A stretch of DNA of 5,185 bases from an uncultured Lachnospiraceae bacterium (GTDB taxonomy: Bacteria; Bacillota; Clostridia; Lachnospirales; Lachnospiraceae), in assembly GCA_947174985.1 (NCBI GenBank), contig CAMWLB010000230.1, forward strand, positions 1-5,185, written 5' to 3'. Of the stretch, positions 1 to 5,071 are shown in pieces (the first letter of the stretch is position 1; each line of letters begins with the position of its first letter). The notes under the pieces were generated by a model, which was given only the letters and a program-made list of their open reading frames with translations, had not been told where the DNA came from and did no database searches. The position numbers were made by a program, and so were the translations under genes.

Positions 1-63
1 ATGAGAGAGAAGTACGAGTCACTGGCACTTGCAGATTTGAAAGGAATTGCGAAGTCGAGTTGA
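1..63 (+). pseudogene. Displaced N-terminal 20 codons of rho, ended by an in-frame TGA
   Basis: This short frame starts with ATG at the first base, encodes MREKYESLALADLKGIAKSS and ends with TGA at 61-63. It is in the same frame as the rho frame that opens at 64. The residues look like the first helices of the Rho N-terminal helix-bundle domain (Rho_N). The missing half of that domain (KGVSTMKKAQLVEAML) continues right after the stop and aligns by eye with E. coli Rho around LENLARMRKQDIIFAIL. By that alignment the TGA sits where E. coli has the Gly of MGLEN. So this is the true start of rho interrupted by one nonsense codon, not an independent leader peptide, unless restart at 64 is used on purpose. 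The promoter and ribosome binding site lie outside the window. A sequencing or assembly error is the simplest alternative. Confidence 0.6.
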
Positions 64-1656
64 ATGAAAGGTGTTTCCACTATGAAAAAAGCACAGTTGG
101 TGGAAGCGATGCTTGCGCAGGACGAAAAAGATAAGGCGGCAAAGCAGCCGTCATCTGCAGGTGAAGAACAGTCGGGCAGACAGGAAGAAAAGCAGCAGGA
201 AGGGCGCGTTTATACAGAGCGGAAACAGAAAGAGCGCAGCCATGTGGAAAGAAAGTCTGAGGAGCGCAGTTACGCTAACGGAGAAAAGAAGCCGGAAGAG
301 CGTGTATATGCGGAAAGAAAGCCGGAGGAACGCCGCTACACGGAGCGTAAGCCGGAGGAACGCCGTTATACCTACGAAGAACGCAAGCCGGAAGAACGCC
401 GTGTTGAGGAGAGAGGAATAGAAGAGAGAAGGCCGGTGCAGACCGCGGGAAGCGAGGTACATGCGCGTCCGGTGCAGAATATTGACAGAAATGCGGTATA
501 TGATATGAATACTTTTCCGCCCGAGCTTGACAGCGGGCAGGAGGCAAACGGAATTCTGGAGGTTATGCCGGACGGCTACGGCTTTATCCGCTGTGCCAAC
601 TATATGCCCGGGGAAAACGACGTGTATGTGGCGCCCAGCCAGATACGCAGGTTTGGTTTAAAGACGGGCGATATTCTGGTGGGGAACAAGCGCACCAAGA
701 CCCAGCAGGAGAAATTCAGTGCGCTGTTATACATTAAGACAATCAACGGGTTTCCTATAGAAGTGGCGATGCGGCGCAGAAGCTTTGAGGATATGACGCC
801 GATTTTCCCGGATGAGAGGATTCGCCTGGAAGTTCCCGGTGCAAGTGTAGCCATGCGTGTCATGGACATGGTAAGCCCGATAGGAAAGGGACAGAGAGGT
901 ATGATTGTGTCTCCGCCCAAGGCAGGAAAAACCACGCTGTTAAAGCAGGTGGCAAAATCCATTCTGCGGGGCGAGCCCAATATGCATATGCTGATTCTTT
1001 TGATTGATGAGCGTCCTGAAGAGGTGACGGACATCAAGGAAGCGATTGAGGGTGAGAATGTAGAGGTGATTTATTCTACCTTTGACGAACTGCCGGAACA
1101 TCACAAGAGGGTTTCAGAGATGGTAATCGAGCGCGCAAAGCGTCTGGTGGAGCATGGCATGGACGTGGTGATTTTGTTGGACAGCATAACACGTCTTACG
1201 CGTGCTTACAATCAGGTGGTGCCGCCCAGCGGACGTACGCTTTCCGGTGGTCTTGACCCTGCGGCGCTGCATATGCCAAAGCGTTTTTTCGGCGCGGCAA
1301 GAAACCTGCGCGGCGGCGGCAGTCTGACGATTTTAGCTACGGCGCTGGTGGAGACAGGCTCCAAAATGGATGATGTGGTTTATGAGGAGTTTAAGGGAAC
1401 CGGCAACATGGAAATGGTGCTGGACCGCAAGCTTTCGGAAAAGCGCATTTTCCCCGCCATTGATTTGCAGAAGTCCGGCACGAGAAGAGAGGATTTGCTG
1501 CTCAACACGGACGAGCTGGAGGCGATTAACATTATGCGCAAGGCATTGAACGGCATGAAGGCAGATGAAGCGGCGGATCGTATTCTCGATATGTTTTCAC
1601 GCACGCGGAACAATCAGGAATTTGTAAATACTGTCAAAAAAATGAAGTTTATTTAA
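64..1656 (+). CDS. rho: Transcription termination factor Rho (N-terminus cut by upstream TGA; large charged insertion)
   Basis: Rho is a hexameric RNA-dependent ATPase/helicase that loads on untranslated RNA and releases RNA polymerase. Read from ATG 64 it is 530 residues. Visible parts: the remaining Rho_N helices (1-17), a low-complexity Arg/Glu-rich insertion (about 19-150) with decapeptide repeats at 49-112, the cold-shock-like RNA-binding domain (about 160-230, with GYGFIR at 171-176), then the ATPase core: Walker A PPKAGKTT (284-291), IDERPEEV with the catalytic Glu (314-321), Walker B VVILLDSITR (368-377), Q-loop region (about 387-400), R-loop EEFKGTGN (441-448) and the arginine-finger segment SGTRRED (471-477). 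The core matches E. coli Rho closely and looks functional. E. coli Rho is 419 residues, so the insertion accounts for the extra length. Start choice is uncertain: 64 directly follows the TGA, and ATG 82 has a weak Shine-Dalgarno. If the TGA is an error or is read through, the gene runs 1-1656 (551 codons). No terminator separates it from rpmE. Confidence 0.93.
   Translation: MKGVSTMKKAQLVEAMLAQDEKDKAAKQPSSAGEEQSGRQEEKQQEGRVYTERKQKERSHVERKSEERSYANGEKKPEERVYAERKPEERRYTERKPEERRYTYEERKPEERRVEERGIEERRPVQTAGSEVHARPVQNIDRNAVYDMNTFPPELDSGQEANGILEVMPDGYGFIRCANYMPGENDVYVAPSQIRRFGLKTGDILVGNKRTKTQQEKFSALLYIKTINGFPIEVAMRRRSFEDMTPIFPDERIRLEVPGASVAMRVMDMVSPIGKGQRGMIVSPPKAGKTTLLKQVAKSILRGEPNMHMLILLIDERPEEVTDIKEAIEGENVEVIYSTFDELPEHHKRVSEMVIERAKRLVEHGMDVVILLDSITRLTRAYNQVVPPSGRTLSGGLDPAALHMPKRFFGAARNLRGGGSLTILATALVETGSKMDDVVYEEFKGTGNMEMVLDRKLSEKRIFPAIDLQKSGTRREDLLLNTDELEAINIMRKALNGMKADEAADRILDMFSRTRNNQEFVNTVKKMKFI
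67..73 (+). promoter_or_regulatory. Weak Shine-Dalgarno-like site before ATG 82 of rho
   Basis: AAAGGTG lies 8-10 bases ahead of the in-frame ATG at 82 and could allow ribosomes to start rho downstream of the TGA at 61-63. ATG 64 itself has no well-placed site: the nearest AAAGGA at 40-45 is 18 bases away. Starting at 64 would therefore depend on termination-restart at the adjacent stop. The site also encodes protein, so the match may be chance. Confidence 0.3.
208..399 (+). repeat. In-gene tandem repeats encoding Arg/Glu-rich decapeptides in Rho
   Basis: Six tandem units of 30 or 36 bases lie at 208-237, 238-267, 268-303, 304-333, 334-363 and 364-399, with a degenerate tail to about 435. 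The protein unit is roughly [VRS]Y[TA]ERKPEER; units 3 and 6 carry two extra residues. At DNA level the 17-base string AAGCCGGAGGAACGCCG occurs exactly at 319-335 and 349-365, and with one mismatch at 385-401. All unit lengths are multiples of three, so copy-number change would keep the frame. The encoded stretch has alternating charges, few hydrophobic residues and repeated Pro, so it is probably disordered or a single charged helix. Confidence 0.9.
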
Positions 1657-1663
1657 AAAATGC

Positions 1664-1692
1664 TTGCATATTGGTGAATAGCATGTTACAAT
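1664..1692 (+). promoter_or_regulatory. Extended -10 sigma-A-type promoter for rpmE
   Basis: The -35 box TTGCAT (1664-1669) and -10 box TACAAT (1687-1692) are 17 bases apart, and TG at 1684-1685 forms an extended -10 (TGTTACAAT). The expected transcript start is about 1699, which coincides with the first base of the leader stem. It sits 8 bases after the rho stop codon, so rpmE has its own transcription start besides any read-through from rho. Confidence 0.7.
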
Positions 1693-1698
1693 AACAAC

Positions 1699-1773
1699 GC
1701 TGTTTGTGGTGGCATAAGCAGTGCGGATAAAAACAGCAAATAAGTGTATATGAATATAGAAGAGGTGAAAGAG
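1699..1773 (+). promoter_or_regulatory. Structured 5' leader of rpmE, candidate L31 autoregulatory leader
   Basis: From the predicted transcript start, GCTGTTT (1699-1705) pairs perfectly with AAACAGC (1731-1737), giving a 7-bp closing stem around 25 bases. Inside, a small GC-ATAA-GC hairpin (1712-1719) is possible. The rest of the leader to the start codon is A/T-rich with the Shine-Dalgarno. Ribosomal protein genes often carry a leader bound by their own product, and L31 leader families have been described in Firmicutes. I cannot recall the consensus well enough to assign this one, so the identity is inference; the stem itself is plain in the sequence. Confidence 0.45.
1761..1768 (+). promoter_or_regulatory. 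Shine-Dalgarno site fixing the rpmE start
   Basis: AGAGGTGA, with GAGG ending 8 bases before ATG 1774, supports that start. An upstream in-frame GTG at 1744 would add ten residues (VYMNIEEVKE), which are really leader and ribosome-binding sequence and are absent from L31 proteins. Confidence 0.75.
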
Positions 1774-1980
1774 ATGAAAGAAGGAATCCATCCCCAGTAC
1801 TATCAGGCAACTGTTACCTGCAACTGTGGTAATACGTTTGTAACCGGTTCAACCAAGCCTGAAATCCACGTAGAAGTATGTTCAAAATGTCATTCGTTCT
1901 ACACAGGACAGCAGAAAACTGTCAGGGCTGACGGACGTATTGACAAGTTCAATAAGAAATACGGTGTGGAAAACAAGTAG
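1774..1980 (+). CDS. rpmE: Large-subunit ribosomal protein bL31, zinc-binding type
   Basis: The product is 68 residues, normal for the family, and is a component of the 50S subunit near the central protuberance that bridges to the 30S head. It starts MKEGIHPQYYQATVTC, the standard L31 opening. Cysteines at 16, 18, 36 and 39 (CNC and CSKC) form the zinc site of the 'C+' type; zinc-free paralogues lack these. The motif FYTGQQ (42-47) and the basic tail are typical. The gene has its own promoter and structured leader upstream, and a hairpin terminator follows its TAG stop within about 50 bases, so it can be made as a single-gene transcript. Because L31 C+ needs zinc, many bacteria carry a zinc-independent copy elsewhere for zinc starvation; none is visible here. 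Identification is secure. Confidence 0.97.
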   Translation: MKEGIHPQYYQATVTCNCGNTFVTGSTKPEIHVEVCSKCHSFYTGQQKTVRADGRIDKFNKKYGVENK

Positions 1981-2002
1981 TTTTTCCCAAAATAAGATTT
2001 CT

Positions 2003-2032
2003 AAAAGGTTGAGGTGCGAGCTTCAACCTTTT
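2003..2032 (+). terminator. Intrinsic terminator after rpmE
   Basis: AAAAGGTTGA (2003-2012) pairs perfectly with TCAACCTTTT (2023-2032). Two further pairs (G-U, G-C) leave a six-base loop, for a 12-bp stem. The T-run is only TTTT, followed by ATGTT, so some read-through into the DUF1385 gene is likely. The A-stem/T-stem symmetry means it could also work on the other strand. Confidence 0.7.
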
Positions 2033-2037
2033 ATGTT
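2009..2037 (+). promoter_or_regulatory. Possible weak promoter for the DUF1385-prmC-prfA group, overlapping the terminator
   Basis: TTGAGG (2009-2014) and TATGTT (2032-2037) are 17 bases apart, each matching four of six consensus bases. The position would give a transcript start near 2044 and a leader of about 24 bases with the Shine-Dalgarno. It lies inside the terminator hairpin, so the match may be chance. The alternative is read-through from the rpmE promoter. No better promoter is seen between 1981 and 2067. Confidence 0.22.
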
Positions 2038-2050
2038 AGTACAGGATATC

Positions 2051-2058
2051 AGGAAGGG
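2051..2058 (+). promoter_or_regulatory. Shine-Dalgarno site fixing the DUF1385 gene start
   Basis: AGGAAGGG ends nine bases before ATG 2068. An in-frame GTG at 2014 would place the start inside the terminator loop and would read the terminator and this site as protein, so it is rejected. Confidence 0.75.
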
Positions 2059-2067
2059 CATGATTTT

Positions 2068-3054
2068 ATGGCAAGAAAGAGAAAGGCACATTATTCCGGC
2101 ATCGGCGGGCAGGCGGTTTTAGAAGGCGTTATGATGAAAAATAAAGAGAAGTATGCGGTTGCAGTCAGAAAGCCCGACGGTGAAATAGAGGTAGAGGTGG
2201 AGAACTATCAGGGAGTGCTTCATGGAAACCGCTTGAAGGAACTTCCTTTTGTCAGGGGAATTTTTAACTTTGTGGACTCTATGATACTGGGAATGAAATG
2301 CCTGAATTATTCCGCAAACTTTTACGAAGATGAGGATGCAAAGGAGACTGTGGTTGACAGGGCGCTGAATAAGGTGACGCGTGGAAGGGCGGAAAAGGTA
2401 TTTACGGCAATCGTTACGATTTTTTCCATTGTGCTTGCAGTCGGCATCTTTATTGTGCTGCCGTACTTTATTACATCTTATTTTAAGGAGTATGTGCGCA
2501 GCAACGCGTTGATGACGCTGATTGAGGGTGTCATCCGAATCCTTATCTTTTTGCTTTACGTGCTCGGCATATCTTTGATGAAGGATATCAAGAGACTCTA
2601 TATGTACCATGGTGCGGAGCATAAATGTATCAACTGTCTTGAGAAGGGCAGACCGCTTACCGTGCGGAACGTGATACACAGCTCCAGGCTTCACAGGCGC
2701 TGCGGCACCAGCTTTATGTTTTTTGTTATGTTTGTGAGTATTATCCTGTTTTTCTTTATTCAGGTCAGCAATCCACTGGCAAAGGTGGCGCTGCGTATTT
2801 TGCTGATTCCGGTGATTGCGGGTATTTCTTATGAGCTGATACGCTTGGCCGGCAGGAGCAACAATGTGTTTGTGAAGCTTTTGTCTGTGCCCGGTATGCT
2901 GATACAAAGGCTTACCACCAAGGAACCGTCAAAGGACATGATAGAGGTTGCCATTGCATCCGTGGAAGCTGTATTTGACTGGAGAAATTACCTGGCAGAG
3001 GAGTTTGGCTACGAGGAAAAGGAGGCGCCTGCGCAGAAAAGCGAGGAGGAATAG
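2068..3054 (+). CDS. DUF1385 (YqhQ-like) multi-spanning membrane protein, function unknown
   Basis: The 328-residue product has the family signature GGQAVLEGVMM (13-23) near the N-terminus, YHGAEHKCINCLE (180-192), and LHRRCGTSF (208-216). About four hydrophobic segments are visible: roughly 111-137, 150-172, 215-233 and 239-261. After the last one come RLAGR (259-263) and a conserved-looking soluble tail with PGMLIQRLTTKEPS (275-288), ending in a charged low-complexity end (about 311-328). There is no signal peptide. The clustered His and Cys residues between the second and third segments (H181, H185, C187, C190, H209, C212) could bind metal; that is inference. The family is called YqhQ in Bacillus, and its role is not known to me. 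It sits 6 bases ahead of prmC and is surely co-transcribed with prmC and prfA. The shared neighbourhood hints at translation or membrane-linked quality control but does not prove it. Confidence 0.9.
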   Translation: MARKRKAHYSGIGGQAVLEGVMMKNKEKYAVAVRKPDGEIEVEVENYQGVLHGNRLKELPFVRGIFNFVDSMILGMKCLNYSANFYEDEDAKETVVDRALNKVTRGRAEKVFTAIVTIFSIVLAVGIFIVLPYFITSYFKEYVRSNALMTLIEGVIRILIFLLYVLGISLMKDIKRLYMYHGAEHKCINCLEKGRPLTVRNVIHSSRLHRRCGTSFMFFVMFVSIILFFFIQVSNPLAKVALRILLIPVIAGISYELIRLAGRSNNVFVKLLSVPGMLIQRLTTKEPSKDMIEVAIASVEAVFDWRNYLAEEFGYEEKEAPAQKSEEE

Positions 3055-3060
3055 GCGCGG

Positions 3061-3918
3061 ATGCAGGATTTGATAAGTTATAGAGAATGTTATCAAAGTG
3101 GGGCGAAGAGGCTGCGTGATGCAGGCGTGACGGACCCGGAGACAGATGCAAGACTGCTTCTGGAATTTGTGTGTGGTACGAATTACAATACGCTGCTTGC
3201 GCATGGTGAGATAAAGGTTTCAAGGGAGAAAGAGGTTACTTATGAAGCATTGATAAAACGTCGGGAAAAGAGGGAGCCGCTGCAGCTTCTGACTGGGGAG
3301 CAGGATTTTTGCGGATTGACCTTTCAGGTAAACCGTCATGTGCTGATACCCAGACAGGATACAGAGATTTTGGTGGAATATGCCTTGAAAAGACTGAAAG
3401 CCGGTATGAAGCTGTTAGATGTGTGCACCGGTTCAGGCTGTATTTTAATAAGCCTGCTTGCCATGACGGAAAATGTGTATGGAACGGGGGCGGATATTTC
3501 AAAAGAGGCCCTCTTGACTGCGGAAGAAAACAGCAGGCGGCTTTTGCCGGGGGATAAGCAGCCCGAGTGGGTTTTGAGTGATTTGTTCTCGGTGCTGCAG
3601 GGGAGTTTTGACATGATTGTGTCAAATCCGCCCTATATACCAAGCGGGGAGATTGCATCCCTCATGCCGGAGGTAAGGGATTTTGAGCCGGCAGCAGCGC
3701 TTGACGGCGGCGGTGACGGTCTGTTATTTTACGAAAATATAGTGAGGCAAAGCAGCGCATACTTAAAAGAAAACGGCTGGCTGGTATTTGAGATTGGCTG
3801 TACGCAGGGAGAGGCGGTCAGTGGACTGTTAAAAGCGGCGGGCTTTGCGGGAGTGGAAATCATAAAGGATTATGCAGGACTGGACCGCGTGGTGGCGGGA
3901 CAGTGGAATGGAAGGTAA
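3061..3918 (+). CDS. prmC: Release factor glutamine methyltransferase PrmC (HemK family)
   Basis: PrmC transfers a methyl group from S-adenosylmethionine to the side-chain nitrogen of the GGQ glutamine in RF1 and RF2, which speeds peptide release. The 285-residue length is normal. A helical N-terminal domain (about 1-80) that recognises the release factor is followed by the Rossmann methyltransferase domain: VLIPRQDTE (94-102), SAM-binding motif I DVCTGSGCI (120-128), an acidic residue at the end of the next strand (GADIS, D145), and the catalytic NPPY (189-192), which holds the target glutamine. LDGGGDGL (214-221) is also typical. ATG 3061 follows the preceding TAG by 6 bases. Its Shine-Dalgarno AGGAGG (3044-3049) lies inside the end of the upstream gene, so the two are probably translationally coupled. 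The substrate gene prfA follows two bases after the stop codon, which is a strong context match. No defects are seen. Confidence 0.96.
   Translation: MQDLISYRECYQSGAKRLRDAGVTDPETDARLLLEFVCGTNYNTLLAHGEIKVSREKEVTYEALIKRREKREPLQLLTGEQDFCGLTFQVNRHVLIPRQDTEILVEYALKRLKAGMKLLDVCTGSGCILISLLAMTENVYGTGADISKEALLTAEENSRRLLPGDKQPEWVLSDLFSVLQGSFDMIVSNPPYIPSGEIASLMPEVRDFEPAAALDGGGDGLLFYENIVRQSSAYLKENGWLVFEIGCTQGEAVSGLLKAAGFAGVEIIKDYAGLDRVVAGQWNGR
3910..3915 (+). promoter_or_regulatory. Shine-Dalgarno site fixing the prfA start
   Basis: GGAAGG, inside the last codons of prmC, ends five bases before ATG 3921. The start at 3921 gives the usual RF1 opening MFDKLEDLL. An in-frame GTG at 3903 would add six residues (VEWKVI) that read the site itself as protein and are not family-like. 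Confidence 0.7.
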
Positions 3919-3920
3919 TT

Positions 3921-4994
3921 ATGTTTGACAAATTAGAAGATTTACTGAGACGTTATGAGGAAATTTTAAATGAGCTTCATGAGCCGGATGTCGTAAATGA
4001 CCAGAACCGTTTTCGGAAGCTGATGAAGGAGCAGAGCGACCTTACGCCGCTTGTGGAGGCTTATACGGAATACAAGAAGAGCAGGCAGGATGTGGAGGAT
4101 TCTCTTGCCATGCTGGAAGAAGAAAATGACGAAGAAATGCGCGAAATGTTAAAAGAGGAGCTTTCGGCGGCAAAGGAGCGCATAGAAGAGCTTGAGCAGA
4201 GGCTGAAGGTACTGCTGCTACCGAAGGATCCCAATGATGACAAGAATGTTATCGTGGAAATTCGTGCAGGGGCGGGCGGCGACGAGTCTGCGCTGTTCGC
4301 AGCGGAAATTTACAGAATGTATGTGCACTATGCAGAGCGCCAGCGCTGGAAGGTAGAAACCATGAGCGTGGATGAAATTGGCATCGGCGGCATGAAGGAG
4401 GTTACCTTCATGGTGAGCGGGCAGGGTGCGTACTCCAAATTAAAGTATGAGAGCGGTGTACACCGTGTGCAGCGCGTGCCGGAAACAGAGTCTCAGGGGC
4501 GTATCCACACTTCCACGATTACCGTGGCAGTGATGCCGGAGGCCGAAGAGGTGGATGTTGTGATTGACGAAAAAGATATCCGCATCGACGTAATGCGCGC
4601 TTCCGGAAACGGCGGACAGTGTGTCAACACTACGGATTCCGCAGTGCGTCTGACCCACTATCCCACGGGCATTGTAGTGTACAGCCAGACGGAAAAGTCC
4701 CAGCTGCAAAATAAGGCAAAGGCTTTCGCTCTGCTGCGTGCAAAGCTCTATGACATGGAGCAGCAGAAAGCGCACGACGCGGAGGCGGAGCTGCGCCGCA
4801 GTCAGGTGGGTACCGGAGACCGTTCCGAAAAAATCAGAACCTACAACTTCCCGCAGGGACGTGTGACTGACCATCGGATAGGTTTAACTCTCTACAAGCT
4901 GGATAAGATTATGGACGGCGATATTCAGGAGATTCTCGACGCATGTATTGCGGCGGACCAGGCGGCGAAGCTGGCGAAGATGAACGAGAATTAA
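3921..4994 (+). CDS. prfA: Peptide chain release factor 1 (RF1)
   Basis: RF1 recognises UAA and UAG in the ribosomal A site and triggers hydrolysis of peptidyl-tRNA. The 357-residue product is of normal length. A helical domain 1 (about 1-100) with a Glu/Lys-rich coiled-coil-like part near 55-98 is followed by VEIRAGAGGDESALF (112-126). The stop-codon reading tripeptide is PET (187-189, in RVPETESQGR), the P-x-T form that marks RF1 rather than RF2 (SPF). The catalytic GGQ is at 231-233 in ASGNGGQCVNTTDS; Q233 is the predicted PrmC methylation target. The residue after GGQ is Cys where E. coli RF1 has His, a variation I recall in Clostridia. The tail includes SEKIRTYNFPQGRVTDHR (302-319). The start lies two bases after the prmC stop, so translation is likely coupled. 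A strong terminator follows 45 bases after the TAA. Confidence 0.97.
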   Translation: MFDKLEDLLRRYEEILNELHEPDVVNDQNRFRKLMKEQSDLTPLVEAYTEYKKSRQDVEDSLAMLEEENDEEMREMLKEELSAAKERIEELEQRLKVLLLPKDPNDDKNVIVEIRAGAGGDESALFAAEIYRMYVHYAERQRWKVETMSVDEIGIGGMKEVTFMVSGQGAYSKLKYESGVHRVQRVPETESQGRIHTSTITVAVMPEAEEVDVVIDEKDIRIDVMRASGNGGQCVNTTDSAVRLTHYPTGIVVYSQTEKSQLQNKAKAFALLRAKLYDMEQQKAHDAEAELRRSQVGTGDRSEKIRTYNFPQGRVTDHRIGLTLYKLDKIMDGDIQEILDACIAADQAAKLAKMNEN

Positions 4995-5039
4995 AGGGTC
5001 AGATTATGGAACTACTTTTTTAAATTTACAGTTAAACAG

Positions 5040-5071
5040 AAAAATCAGGGTTGACGGCACCCTGATTTTTT
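5040..5071 (+). terminator. Strong intrinsic terminator at the end of the prfA transcript, probably bidirectional
   Basis: The arm 5040-5051 (A-run, then TCAGGGT) pairs without mismatch with 5059-5070 (ACCCTGA, then T-run), a 12-bp stem with a seven-base loop TGACGGC. The T-run extends from 5066 to 5071. The A-run on the left side gives an equal T-run on the minus strand, so it could also end a transcript arriving from the right. It marks the end of the DUF1385-prmC-prfA unit. Confidence 0.9.

Noticed and set aside
61..63. TGA as a selenocysteine or reassigned codon
   Set aside because: No recognisable SECIS follows, the position is Gly in E. coli Rho and has no redox role, and all other genes here use TGG for Trp and standard Gly codons with no internal TGA.
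55..66. Programmed frameshift like that in prfB
   Set aside because: The frames before and after the TGA are the same, so a +1 or -1 shift would not restore Rho.
208..399. CRISPR-like or other intergenic repeat array
   Set aside because: The units are contiguous, in frame with rho, and have no distinct spacers; they encode a protein repeat.
1660..1684. Hairpin ATGCT/AGCAT after rho as a rho terminator
   Set aside because: Only five pairs, a 15-base loop and no T-run; it overlaps the rpmE promoter.
1744..1773. GTG start for rpmE giving a 78-residue protein
   Set aside because: The added residues translate the ribosome binding site, and L31 proteins begin at the MKEGIHP motif.
2014..2067. 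GTG start for the DUF1385 gene
   Set aside because: It lies in the terminator loop and reads through the hairpin arm and the Shine-Dalgarno; ATG 2068 is well placed.
2119..2907. Long open frame on the minus strand opposite the DUF1385 gene
   Set aside because: It is rich in His, Lys, Asn and Gln without domain motifs and lies antisense to a clear conserved gene; it is a shadow frame. The same holds for the minus-strand frames opposite rho, prmC and prfA.
3903..3920. GTG start for prfA overlapping prmC
   Set aside because: It would code through its own binding site; ATG 3921 gives the normal RF1 N-terminus.
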